The translations under genes and the position numbers were made by a program. From contig CAMDMC010000001.1 of NCBI GenBank assembly GCA_945901825.1, positions 1 to 64,000 of the forward strand: DNA of 64,000 nucleotides, read 5' to 3'. Source of the stretch: Bordetella parapertussis. Its GTDB lineage: Bacteria; Pseudomonadota; Gammaproteobacteria; Burkholderiales; Burkholderiaceae_A. This document shows positions 18,949-26,890 of the stretch, piece after piece (positions within the stretch are counted from its first letter, which is position 1; every line of letters starts with the position of its first letter). The notes beneath the pieces were generated by a model. That model made no database searches. It was given only the letters and a program-made list of their open reading frames with translations, and was not told the origin of the DNA.

Positions 18949-19224
18949 TTGGTTTGTCTCCTGTAATGGTTTGGGTGTTACTTAATGGGATTGCATCACA
19001 ATCATGACAGTCAATAAGGGGCGGCTGTACCCTTTTTGATTCGACTCACGGTAGATTGAAAAAGATTCCCTGAAATGTCCAAAGTTTCGCAACTTGCACT
19101 CATCTAGATTGCAAGCTAATTTTGCGTAGAAATTAGGGTTTTTACTCAAAAAGCTATGGATGCAGAGTATGCTTTAGCTCGTTAAAAATCTTCTGCCAAC
19201 AAATAATTAATTTTTAAATATAAA
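18949..19224. promoter_or_regulatory. Divergent intergenic region between tctC and the BLUF gene
   Basis: 276 bases with no supported gene, becoming strongly A+T rich toward the BLUF start. It must carry the promoter of the tctCBA operon and probably that of the BLUF gene. I could not assign a convincing -35/-10 pair with normal spacing on either strand. TATGCT at about 19171-19176 is a possible -10 for the BLUF gene without a matching -35. Confidence 0.4.
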
Positions 19225-19659
19225 ATGAATTACATTATTTACGTAAGTACCGCTATAAAGCCAATGACCGACGCAGACTTGTCGGATATTCTTGCCACCA
19301 GCCGAAAGAATAACGTCTCGCGTGGTGTAACTGGACTTCTTATCTATCGGTACTCGGAAGAGGAGCGTATGGGGTGTTTTATCCAGCTTCTTGAAGGGGA
19401 GCAGGTGGCTGTCATGGGCACTTACAACCATATCGTCAAAGATCCACGGCATCACTCAAAGATCATCATTGAGGAAGGGCAAACAGACGAGCGTCAGTTC
19501 CCCGATTGGGCAATGGGGTTTAAGAACATCGATGCAGTAGACCTGCGTAATGTGCCCGGGTTCACAAATATTGGTAAAGACTCTTTTAATTCTGATTATT
19601 TCAAGAACAGTAGTCGCACTGCGCGCGAGACGCTTGAGTTTTTCTACGATGCCGACTAG
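19225..19659 (+). CDS. Stand-alone BLUF-domain blue-light photoreceptor
   Basis: A 144-aa protein consisting of a single BLUF domain, which binds FAD non-covalently and senses blue light. The flavin-contact residues of the family are present: Tyr6 in YIIYVST, Asn30 in RKNNVSRGVTGLLIY, Gln54 in CFIQLLEGE, and Trp95 with Met97 in FPDWAMGF. About 45 residues follow the core, likely the capping helices, and no output domain (EAL, GGDEF or cyclase) is fused. Short BLUF proteins usually signal by binding a partner. No Shine-Dalgarno is seen in the A+T-rich leader. It lies between a transporter operon and a catabolic operon; whether light controls them is inference only. Confidence 0.9.
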   Translation: MNYIIYVSTAIKPMTDADLSDILATSRKNNVSRGVTGLLIYRYSEEERMGCFIQLLEGEQVAVMGTYNHIVKDPRHHSKIIIEEGQTDERQFPDWAMGFKNIDAVDLRNVPGFTNIGKDSFNSDYFKNSSRTARETLEFFYDAD

Positions 19660-19760
19660 TGCTTATGCAGTGAAGGCAAGGGAAAGTCCTAATGGTTTTG
19701 CAAATTGAAACCAACTTTTTTGGATGATTTAAAGAACTTGTTTCAAGGGTGAAGGAAGAA

Positions 19761-19792
19761 AGGGTTTATTGATTGCCCGGGGTGTAAACCCT
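19761..19792. promoter_or_regulatory. 8-bp inverted repeat spanning the -35/spacer of the catabolic promoter
   Basis: AGGGTTTA (19761-19768) and TAAACCCT (19785-19792) are perfect inverted arms separated by 16 bases. The repeat covers the proposed -35 element and spacer upstream of the alcohol dehydrogenase gene. This suits a dimeric regulator. The AraC-type protein at 30123-31076 is one candidate, but no binding is shown. Confidence 0.45.
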
Positions 19793-19801
19793 CCTTAGAA
19801 T
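19773..19801 (+). promoter_or_regulatory. Candidate sigma-70 promoter of the catabolic operon
   Basis: TTGCCC at 19773-19778 and TAGAAT at 19796-19801 are separated by 17 bases. The -10 matches the consensus at five of six positions and the -35 at four of six. Transcription would begin near 19808, about 60 bases before the alcohol dehydrogenase start. The two flanking inverted repeats overlap it. Confidence 0.4.
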
Positions 19802-19804
19802 GAC

Positions 19805-19838
19805 AGTCAGCAAGCAAGTACACGATTTGTTGCTGACT
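19805..19838. promoter_or_regulatory. 9-bp inverted repeat at the predicted transcript start
   Basis: AGTCAGCAA (19805-19813) and TTGCTGACT (19830-19838) are perfect inverted arms with a 16-base spacer, the same spacer as the repeat 45 bases upstream. It could be a second operator half or a 5'-leader hairpin in the mRNA. It precedes the AAGGAG ribosome-binding site at 19855-19860. Confidence 0.4.
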
Positions 19839-19868
19839 TGAACAAACTCTTTCTAAGGAGACAGTCTC

Positions 19869-21017
19869 ATGAATGCCGTTGTTGAAAAACCGCTTCAGCA
19901 AAAAAGTTACAAGATCCCTGAAAAAATGAAGGCTTGGGTGCTCGGTGACCCCAATCAGCTCACCCTTGTTGAAAAGCCCGTGCCCACACCAGGTCCAGCC
20001 GAGGTTCTGGTGCGAATTGATGCGATCGCCGTGTGTGCGACCGACATAGAGATTATTCACCGAGGTCCGCCGGCAATGATTGAGGGGGGGCTGCCATTTA
20101 ACAAAAATTTCACGCCAGGCCATGAATACATGGGAACCGTCGTCAAGCTGGGCCCCGGTGTTGATGAGTTCAAAATTGGCGACCGGGTAGCGGTTGAAAT
20201 TCACGCCGGATGCGGCCGATGCGAACGCTGTCGCGAGGGCATGTATACCTCTTGCTTGAACTACGGGAAAAACTACGGCGCTGTAAACAAGGGTCATCGT
20301 GCCAACGGGTTTACAACGGATGGCGGCTTTCTGGAATACGCCGTGAACAACGTGAACACCCTCGTTCACGTTGTGGATGATATGAGTGACGAAGAGGCGA
20401 CCCTCATCGTGACCGCTGGCACCGCAATGTATGGACTCGATGTCACAGCTGGCCTTATTGCAGGTCAATCGGTTGTCGTGATGGGCCCTGGCCCAATTGG
20501 TTTGATGGGTGTTGGCGTGGCGAAGGCTCTTGGCGCAAGTGAAGTGATCCTGACAGGAACCCGAGACAACAGGCTCGAGATCGGTAAGAAGCTTGGGGCG
20601 GACTACACCATCAATGTGACCAAGGAGGACGCGGTCCAAAAGGTGCGTGAGTACACCAATGGTGGTGCACACTACGTGTTGGAATGTTCCGGTGCTCCAA
20701 ATGCAATTAACGATGCGGCAATGATGCTACGTCGGGGTGGCCGAATTTGTTTGGCTGCGTTTCCTGGCGAGCCAACGACAGTCGACGTTGCAAATCTGGT
20801 CCGTAATAACATTTATATGTATGGAATTCGAGGCGAGGGGCGCAGTGCGACCCATCGGGCTGCTTCACTGATGGCTCAAAAAAGGTTCCCCGCAAAACTT
20901 GTTCACACCCATACCTTCACCCTCGACGAAGTTCCTACTGCACTGAAATATGCACGCGAACGTATTGAGGATGCGATTAAAGTCGTGGTCAAAATGCCAC
21001 ACGCTGAAGGCTATTAA
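19869..21017 (+). CDS. Zinc-dependent medium-chain alcohol/polyol dehydrogenase
   Basis: 382-aa MDR-family dehydrogenase expected to oxidise a secondary or primary alcohol with NAD(P). Cys56 (VCATD) and GHE at 84-86 are the catalytic zinc ligands; Cys115, Cys118, Cys121 and Cys129 (CGRCERCREG and following) form the structural zinc site. A Rossmann motif GPGPIGLMG lies near 208. Similarity in layout is to sorbitol, threonine or galactitol-type dehydrogenases; the substrate is not resolved. Start ATG 19869 follows AAGGAGACAGTCTC. It is the first gene of a run that continues 14 bases later with the molybdenum hydroxylase, so it may generate an aldehyde or lactol for that enzyme. Confidence 0.88.
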   Translation: MNAVVEKPLQQKSYKIPEKMKAWVLGDPNQLTLVEKPVPTPGPAEVLVRIDAIAVCATDIEIIHRGPPAMIEGGLPFNKNFTPGHEYMGTVVKLGPGVDEFKIGDRVAVEIHAGCGRCERCREGMYTSCLNYGKNYGAVNKGHRANGFTTDGGFLEYAVNNVNTLVHVVDDMSDEEATLIVTAGTAMYGLDVTAGLIAGQSVVVMGPGPIGLMGVGVAKALGASEVILTGTRDNRLEIGKKLGADYTINVTKEDAVQKVREYTNGGAHYVLECSGAPNAINDAAMMLRRGGRICLAAFPGEPTTVDVANLVRNNIYMYGIRGEGRSATHRAASLMAQKRFPAKLVHTHTFTLDEVPTALKYARERIEDAIKVVVKMPHAEGY

Positions 21018-21031
21018 TTTGGAGATCGCCG

Positions 21032-21943
21032 GTGCTCACCTATAACAGTTACGTAACACCGCATTCGCTTTCCGAGGCTCTCAATGTATTAGTTAGTGCA
21101 AAGGGGGCGGCAGTGCGGTTGATCGCTGGTGGAACAGACATTCTGCCCTGGGCTCGCCAGGGGCGGGCCGGTGACGTTCATCTTGACACGCTTATCGACA
21201 TTTCATCGCTGACTGAGCTAAGAGGCGTTGCTTTGCGAGAGGGTACGCTGCACGTTGGAGCGGCAACGCCAATTGCCGACTTTATTCGCGATCCATTGTT
21301 ACGTGAACATGCGCCCGTTCTGTCACGTTGTGCTGTCTGGTTTGCGGATGATCAGATCCGTGCACAGGCTACCGTTGGGGGAAATCTAATCAATGCGTCA
21401 CCGGCCGGCGATTCCCAGCCGGCTCTGTTATTGCACGATTGCCGCGTGACCTTATCGACGCTACAGAATCATCAGTTGATTGAGCGACAAATGCCCTTAG
21501 CAGATTTCATCCTCGGTCCAAGTAGAACTGCATGCCAGCCAGATGAGGTACTCGTTAAGATCGAGATGGATTCTCTAAAGGGGTATGGATGTGCATTTGA
21601 GAAGGTTGGTCACCGGCGCTCTCTTGTAATTTCAACGGTCTGTTTGGCAGTTGCGGTAAAAGTAAACTGGTCGTCGAAGAAGATTCAGGATTTTCGTTTG
21701 GCTATTGGAGCAGTCGGCCCCGTCCCCACGCGTGTAACGGAAATCGAAAAGTTCTTGGTTGGCAAGGTGCCTGACGCTAGGCTTTTGAGAGATGCTGCGC
21801 AGATGGTGGTAGACCATGTGCAGTCGCGATCCCGCCAAGAGTACCGTCGTGAAGTACTCGTTAATTTTGTAGAGCGCGGGGCAGTCGAGGCCTTGTCCCG
21901 AGCAGGTGTTTCCATTGAGCGTATGGCCAAGGAGCTTTCATGA
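21032..21943 (+). CDS. FAD-binding subunit of a molybdenum hydroxylase (xanthine oxidase family)
   Basis: Medium (FAD) subunit of an XDH/CoxM-type enzyme, passing electrons from the Fe-S clusters to an acceptor. The 303-aa protein has the FAD motifs RLIAGGTDILPWAR near 30-43 and TVGGNLINASPAGDSQPALL near 115-134, where GGN(L/I) and the following SPAGDS contact the pyrophosphate. A C-terminal CO-dehydrogenase flavoprotein domain follows from about residue 190. The start is GTG 21032 after GGAG. It overlaps the next gene by four bases as ATGA, implying coupled synthesis of the subunits. Confidence 0.9.
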   Translation: MLTYNSYVTPHSLSEALNVLVSAKGAAVRLIAGGTDILPWARQGRAGDVHLDTLIDISSLTELRGVALREGTLHVGAATPIADFIRDPLLREHAPVLSRCAVWFADDQIRAQATVGGNLINASPAGDSQPALLLHDCRVTLSTLQNHQLIERQMPLADFILGPSRTACQPDEVLVKIEMDSLKGYGCAFEKVGHRRSLVISTVCLAVAVKVNWSSKKIQDFRLAIGAVGPVPTRVTEIEKFLVGKVPDARLLRDAAQMVVDHVQSRSRQEYRREVLVNFVERGAVEALSRAGVSIERMAKELS

Positions 21944-23850
21944 CTGATCTTTCTGAGTTGAATCAGACGGGTGTGTATCAAACGGTAGACATTTCAGCGA
22001 CTGTTAACGGGCGTAAAGTCTCGCGGAGGGTGCCGGTCCATTATCGTGTCATTGACTTTGTACGTGAAGAACTAAAACTCACCGGCAATAAAGAAGGATG
22101 TGGGGCAGGGGAGTGCGGGACCTGCTCTATGTTTGTTGATGGCGAACTCATGAAAAGCTGTTTGCTGCCTGTTCAGAAAATCAATGGTCGTTCGCTTGAA
22201 ACAGTAGAAAGCTTAGACCAACAAGGAACGATGTCGATTCTGCAGCAAGCATTTCATAAGGCCGGTAGTAGCCAGTGCGGTTACTGTATTCCAGGGATGG
22301 TGATGGCAGCGACATCACTCCTTCGGTTGAATCCTGATCCAACGATTGATCAGATCAAGGAAGGTCTTGGTGGCAATATCTGTCGTTGTACGGGGTATCA
22401 GAAAATTCTAGACGCTGTTGAATTAGCGCGAGATGTGATTAACGGTAAGTCCGATCTGTCGGTCTTAGAAGAGGAAAAGGCGGACAGTTTTATGGGTCAT
22501 AAGACCCGTCGGCTAGACACGCCTGGCAAGGTCACTGGGGCAATAAAGTATGCAGCCGATATGTGGATGCCTAACATGCTTCACATGGCTGTCCACCGAA
22601 GCCCGCATGCCTATGCGCGAATTATAAAGATTGACGTCGCCGCTGCCCTTGCTATGGAAGGTGTGGAGGCCGTTATAACTGCCGATGATGTGCCGGGTAT
22701 TGATAACTTCGGTGTTTTTATAGAAGATCAGCCTGTAATGGCGCGCGGGGTCGTCCGTTACGTTGGTGAGGCAGTTGCAGCGGTTTCTGCTGAGACAGAA
22801 GAGATTGCGCATGCAGCAGCCAAAAAAATTGTTGTCCATTACGAAGTTTTAGACGGGGTATTCGATCCTTTTGTGGCTATGCGTGAGACGGCCCCTCAGC
22901 TTCACGATTTTGCGAAGAACAATATTTGCAAACATACGAAGATTCGTAAGGGAGATGTTGATTCAGCATTCCTTAAAGCGGATCTCGTGGTGCGCGAGAC
23001 ATACAAGACGGCTGCTGTGGAGCATGCCTACTTAGAACCCGAGGCAGGTCTTTCGTACCTTGAGGCTGACGGTACGGTCACGGTCGTTTCGCCAAGCCAG
23101 AACCTCACCCATCATCGGCATATGCTCGCAAAGATTATTGCTAAGCCTATTCACAAGGTCCGCATGATCATGAGTACCGTAGGAGGGGGTTTTGGCGGTA
23201 AGGAAGACATGATTTATCAGGGCATGCTCGCCTTAATGACGATGAAAACCCGCCTGCCGGTGCGTTATGTGTTTACTCGAGAAGAGAGTTTTGTCGCGAC
23301 TGCAAAACGGCACCCCTTTACTATTGACTACACCATGGGGTTAAGTACTAGTGGCAAAATTCTTGCAAGCAAGCTTGAAATGGTGGCCGATGGTGGCGCT
23401 TATGCTATGTCGAGTCCGGGTGTAATGAATAAAGCAGCTATTCTTGGGCCAGGACCTTATTCCATTCCCAACGTCTGGGTTGATTCGATTGCGGTGTACA
23501 CCAACAACGCCCCACGTGGTGCATTTAGGTCTTTTGGTGCTTTCCAATCCGAGTTTGCCACCGAGAGTCACCTTGACTTGTGTGCAAGCCGACTTGGTAT
23601 GGATCCAGTGCAGCTCAGGCTTATTAATCTCATGACAGACGGGGCTCAGACCCACACAGGTCAACAGCTCGACCAGGTTCTTGCTACTCGATGCGTTGAA
23701 GAGTTGATTCGGGTGGCGGGCTGGTCGCCTGGTGTGCCTAATCGTCAGGCTCACAACAAACCGGTCCGTTCTGATCTAGGCAAGTCCTCAGATGTTCGAG
23801 CATCGTGCACCTTAGGCGCAAATCTCGATTCACCCCTAGACGCCGCGTAA
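21940..23850 (+). CDS. Fusion of [2Fe-2S] subunit and N-terminal half of molybdopterin subunit
   Basis: 636-aa protein combining two parts usually encoded separately. Residues 15-175 are a CoxS-like small subunit: Cys54, 59, 62 and 74 form the plant-type cluster, and Cys113, 116, 148 and 150 (CGYC and CRC) the second. From about residue 185 comes the hammerhead domain (RRLDTPGKVTGAIKYAADM) and the first molybdopterin-binding domain, with VGGGFGGKED near 420 and NAPRGAFRSFGAFQS near 522. The second molybdopterin domain with the catalytic Glu is missing and is encoded by the next gene. The last 40 or so residues (from about 590) do not resemble the usual linker. A stop and a new ribosome-binding site separate the two genes. 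Confidence 0.88.
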   Translation: MTDLSELNQTGVYQTVDISATVNGRKVSRRVPVHYRVIDFVREELKLTGNKEGCGAGECGTCSMFVDGELMKSCLLPVQKINGRSLETVESLDQQGTMSILQQAFHKAGSSQCGYCIPGMVMAATSLLRLNPDPTIDQIKEGLGGNICRCTGYQKILDAVELARDVINGKSDLSVLEEEKADSFMGHKTRRLDTPGKVTGAIKYAADMWMPNMLHMAVHRSPHAYARIIKIDVAAALAMEGVEAVITADDVPGIDNFGVFIEDQPVMARGVVRYVGEAVAAVSAETEEIAHAAAKKIVVHYEVLDGVFDPFVAMRETAPQLHDFAKNNICKHTKIRKGDVDSAFLKADLVVRETYKTAAVEHAYLEPEAGLSYLEADGTVTVVSPSQNLTHHRHMLAKIIAKPIHKVRMIMSTVGGGFGGKEDMIYQGMLALMTMKTRLPVRYVFTREESFVATAKRHPFTIDYTMGLSTSGKILASKLEMVADGGAYAMSSPGVMNKAAILGPGPYSIPNVWVDSIAVYTNNAPRGAFRSFGAFQSEFATESHLDLCASRLGMDPVQLRLINLMTDGAQTHTGQQLDQVLATRCVEELIRVAGWSPGVPNRQAHNKPVRSDLGKSSDVRASCTLGANLDSPLDAA

Positions 23851-23869
23851 GCGATTACAGGAGATTGGC

Positions 23870-24889
23870 ATGAAACATATCGGAAGAGGAATCGCGTGTG
23901 GCTGGTACGGTATTGCACGAACTGCAGCGATGGATAGAGCAGCGGTCTGGGTTGAGCTTGACGATGGCGGAAGTGTCAAAGTTGCTACTGGTGTTACTGA
24001 AATTGGCGAAGGGGTGTTGACGGGGTTGTGTCAGATCGCCGCTCAGGAGATGGGGGTACGCCCCCAAGACATCGTACTTGGTGACAACGATACTGCTCGA
24101 GTTCCTGAGGCGGCGCATGCTGGGGCAACCCGCATGACGTACATGATTGGTAACGCAACTGCGATTGCTTGTCGTGAGGCATTTGGTAAATTCCGTGAGG
24201 CGATGGGTGCCTACTGGCAGGTATCCCCGACGAGTATCCAAGCCTTTGCTGGCGATGTCTGGGTAGAAGGGAGCCCATCGAAGAAAATGACAATGGCCCA
24301 CGCTGTTCATATTTTGAAGAAAGAGCGTGGAATCGTCGTTGTAGGTAGCGGTTTATTCACGTCTCAACATACTGCCCTAGACCCTGAAACTGGGCATGCA
24401 ACGCCCTGGCAGAGTTATGTCTTTGGCGCCCAGATTGCAGAGGTAGAGGTTGATGACGACACGGGTGAGGTGCAGGTGCTTGGAGTATGGGCATCGCATG
24501 ATGTTGGTCGCGTTGTTAACCCACAGCAAATTGAAGGTCAGATTGAAGGGTCTGTAGTAATGGGATTGGGGCATGCACTAATGGAGGATTACATCGAAGA
24601 AACCGGATTTACAAAGACACCTGGTTTTGCGAAGTACATCCTGCCAACCACTCTCGATATCCCGAAGATCACATCGATTATCGTGGAAGAGCCTGACCCC
24701 AAAACGCCGTTGGGAGTTAAGGGAATTGGTGAGCCTGCGATGGTACCCACGGCACCGGCCATCATTAATGCAATATACGATGCCGTGGGTGTTCGGCTTA
24801 CTCAGCTACCAGCAACACCAGAGCGCGTGTTGGCGGCTCTGATGGCCAAAAAGGGTCAGCGAGAGCGAGTTCAGCCAAAGGCTGCGTAA
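23870..24889 (+). CDS. C-terminal half of the molybdopterin subunit of the hydroxylase
   Basis: 339-aa protein equal to the second molybdopterin-binding domain of XDH-family large subunits. It opens with GRGIACGWYGIARTAA, the usual start of that domain, has VTEIGEGVLTGLCQIAAQE near 42-60, and ends with GVKGIGEPAMVPTAPAI, where Glu288 is the base needed for hydroxylation. It cannot act alone and should pair with the upstream fusion protein. A strong AGGAG site at about 23859-23863 sits seven bases before the ATG, and an in-frame TAG lies 33 bases upstream, so this looks like a true separate gene rather than a simple frameshift. Eubacterium barkeri nicotinate dehydrogenase is a known case with a divided molybdopterin subunit. 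Confidence 0.87.
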   Translation: MKHIGRGIACGWYGIARTAAMDRAAVWVELDDGGSVKVATGVTEIGEGVLTGLCQIAAQEMGVRPQDIVLGDNDTARVPEAAHAGATRMTYMIGNATAIACREAFGKFREAMGAYWQVSPTSIQAFAGDVWVEGSPSKKMTMAHAVHILKKERGIVVVGSGLFTSQHTALDPETGHATPWQSYVFGAQIAEVEVDDDTGEVQVLGVWASHDVGRVVNPQQIEGQIEGSVVMGLGHALMEDYIEETGFTKTPGFAKYILPTTLDIPKITSIIVEEPDPKTPLGVKGIGEPAMVPTAPAIINAIYDAVGVRLTQLPATPERVLAALMAKKGQRERVQPKAA

Positions 24890-24918
24890 TCCTTAATTTC
24901 AAATTTTGGTGCTAGTGG

Positions 24919-24955
24919 AAAAAAACCGACAGTACACAGATGTCGGTTTTTTTTT
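24919..24955 (+). terminator. Rho-independent terminator after the hydroxylase genes
   Basis: ACCGACA and TGTCGGT form the core of a 13-bp stem (24919-24931 with 24941-24953) around a nine-base loop, preceded by an A run and followed by a long T run. It is symmetric but lies 30 bases after the hydroxylase stop and 28 before the ThDP gene, so it separates two transcription units or sets their ratio. Confidence 0.9.
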
Positions 24956-24982
24956 AATGATCCAACCACAGGAGAAATTTAA

Positions 24983-26875
24983 TTGTCCATTGAAGCAATC
25001 GCAACGATTCAGGGTATTGAACAACGTGCGGCCCTAGTTGCGCGACTGGGTGGTCTCGTCACGCGTGAGCAGACAGACGCATTTCCAGTTGAAGTGGATG
25101 TCACGTGTTCAGAAGGGGTTGTGTTGGGACTTTTGCGTCAAGGCGTCACTAAGTTTTTAGTGATCTTTGGTCATGGGTCAACAGATCTCGGTGAGGTTTT
25201 ACGAGTGTACGAGTCGGCTGGAGCTTTAAAGGTTTTTAATTTTCGTAACGAAGTTGAGATGGCTCATACGGCTACTGCGTTGGCATGGGCATTTGAGGAG
25301 CCCTGCGCCGTTGTGACCTCCATCGGACCTGGCGGCCTACAGGCTATGGCAGGGTCCTTAACGGCTGCCAGTAATTGTGTTGGGGTTTACCATTTGTACG
25401 GTGACGAAACCACGCACGGTGAGGGCTACAACATGCAGCAAGTGCCTAAGCCTCAGCAAGGTATTTATGGGCAGATCACCGGTTTGATGGGCCAGTCCTA
25501 TGTTCTTCATACGCCTATGGCTCTTCGGGATGCAATGCGGCGTGGCACGCAGACTGTGCACCACCCGTATAAGGCGGGGCCTTTTTTTCTGATGCTTCCC
25601 ATCAACACACAGCCACAACAAATTTCTAAGCTGCGAATCGTAACTCTTCCTGAGCGACTCACTGCTACCCCTACAATGGTCGCAGACGCAGCTGTCTTAA
25701 GCGAGGCCGCCAGACTTCTTACCTCCTCTACAAAAGTGGTGTTTAAGCTCGGAGGGGGTACGCGTCGTTTTAGTGCCGCCATCACAGAGTTCGCTGAGAA
25801 AGTGGGTGCGGCCGTTGTGTTGTCACCAGGCGCTAGTGGTGTGTTACCCGATCCGCATCCGCAGAACATGCATGTTGGCGGCAGCAAGGGGTCACTTAGT
25901 GGTAACTTCGCAATGACCGAGGCCGAAACCTTGGTAGTGATCGGCTCCCGAGCTGTATGCCAGTCGGATTGTTCCGGCGTCGGCTATCCGAAGGTTACGC
26001 AGGTGATCAACATTAATTCGGACTTAATCGATGCCCACCACTACAACCAGACCATTGCATTGTGCGGCGATATCGGTGCAGTGGTTGGCCAACTGAATCA
26101 GATTATTGACCGCTCCGCTGCAACGCTGGGGGAGAAGCAGTCATGGTTAAAGGCCTGTTATCGAAAGAAAATGGAATGGCGGGAGTTTCTTACGGCTCGT
26201 CAGGTGCAGGAGCCGATTGAGGATCCTGTCTGGGGCAGGCCCGTTCTTACCCAGCCGGTTGCTATTAAAGAGGCTTGTGACTTCGCGAAAGCAGTGAACG
26301 GAATTAAGTTTTTTGATGCGGGTGATGTACAAGCAAATGGATTCCAAACGGTTGAGGATGAGCGCGTTGGAGATACCTTTACCGATACGGGTGCCTCGTA
26401 TATGGGATTCGCCATATCAGCTGTGACGGCAAATGGTCTTGCAGATGCCCCACGATATGCGATCGCGTTAGTTGGTGATGGCTCCTTTATGATGAATCCA
26501 CAGGCTCTAATTAGTGCAGTGGAGCATCACGCCCATGCATTGATCATCATCCTCGATAACCGTCGTATGGCAGCAATTACTGGACTTCAGAATGCACAGT
26601 ATGGGCAGGAGTTTAGAACCAATGATTCAGTCTCCGTGGACTATGTAAGACTTGCAGGTAGCGTTCGGGGTGTGAATGCGCTTTTCGGCGGAGTGAGTCG
26701 CGAAAGCTTCCGTGACGCTTTAAAGAGCGCCTATTCTTACAAAGGCTTATCCGTCATCCACATGCCGGTCTATGCAGGTCCTCGGCTCGAGGGCGGTCTG
26801 GGTGCCTATGGCTCTTGGAATGTAGGTAACTGGTGTGATCAGGTGCAAGAGGCTTACCACGCGACGAAAATTTAG
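24983..26875 (+). CDS. ThDP-dependent enzyme, acetolactate synthase/IolD-like
   Basis: 630-aa member of the large ThDP family with the three usual domains: N-terminal pyrimidine-binding domain with the conserved Glu90 (FRNEVEMAH), a central domain, and a C-terminal diphosphate-binding domain with GDG at 498-500 followed about 25 residues later by ILDNRRM. IFGHGSTDLGEVLRVY and GDETTHGEGYNMQQ place it near IolD-like and uncharacterised acetolactate-synthase-like proteins. It could decarboxylate or cleave a 2-keto acid or cyclic diketone; I cannot choose. The start is TTG 24983, supported by AGGAGAAATTTAA before it. It is followed 15 bases later by an aldehyde dehydrogenase, which suits an aldehyde product. 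Confidence 0.82.
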   Translation: MSIEAIATIQGIEQRAALVARLGGLVTREQTDAFPVEVDVTCSEGVVLGLLRQGVTKFLVIFGHGSTDLGEVLRVYESAGALKVFNFRNEVEMAHTATALAWAFEEPCAVVTSIGPGGLQAMAGSLTAASNCVGVYHLYGDETTHGEGYNMQQVPKPQQGIYGQITGLMGQSYVLHTPMALRDAMRRGTQTVHHPYKAGPFFLMLPINTQPQQISKLRIVTLPERLTATPTMVADAAVLSEAARLLTSSTKVVFKLGGGTRRFSAAITEFAEKVGAAVVLSPGASGVLPDPHPQNMHVGGSKGSLSGNFAMTEAETLVVIGSRAVCQSDCSGVGYPKVTQVININSDLIDAHHYNQTIALCGDIGAVVGQLNQIIDRSAATLGEKQSWLKACYRKKMEWREFLTARQVQEPIEDPVWGRPVLTQPVAIKEACDFAKAVNGIKFFDAGDVQANGFQTVEDERVGDTFTDTGASYMGFAISAVTANGLADAPRYAIALVGDGSFMMNPQALISAVEHHAHALIIILDNRRMAAITGLQNAQYGQEFRTNDSVSVDYVRLAGSVRGVNALFGGVSRESFRDALKSAYSYKGLSVIHMPVYAGPRLEGGLGAYGSWNVGNWCDQVQEAYHATKI

Positions 26876-26890
26876 AGGGGTAAAAGTAAT

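Noticed and set aside
19743..20672. Long 309-aa frame on the minus strand
   Set aside because: It lies antisense to the zinc alcohol dehydrogenase, has no recognisable motifs, and is His/Asn rich in the way of shadow frames.
23700..23890. Frameshift pseudogene in the molybdopterin subunit
   Set aside because: The downstream part has its own strong ribosome-binding site and ATG, an in-frame stop precedes it, and both parts keep full domain motifs. A natural split fits better, though sequencing error cannot be fully excluded.
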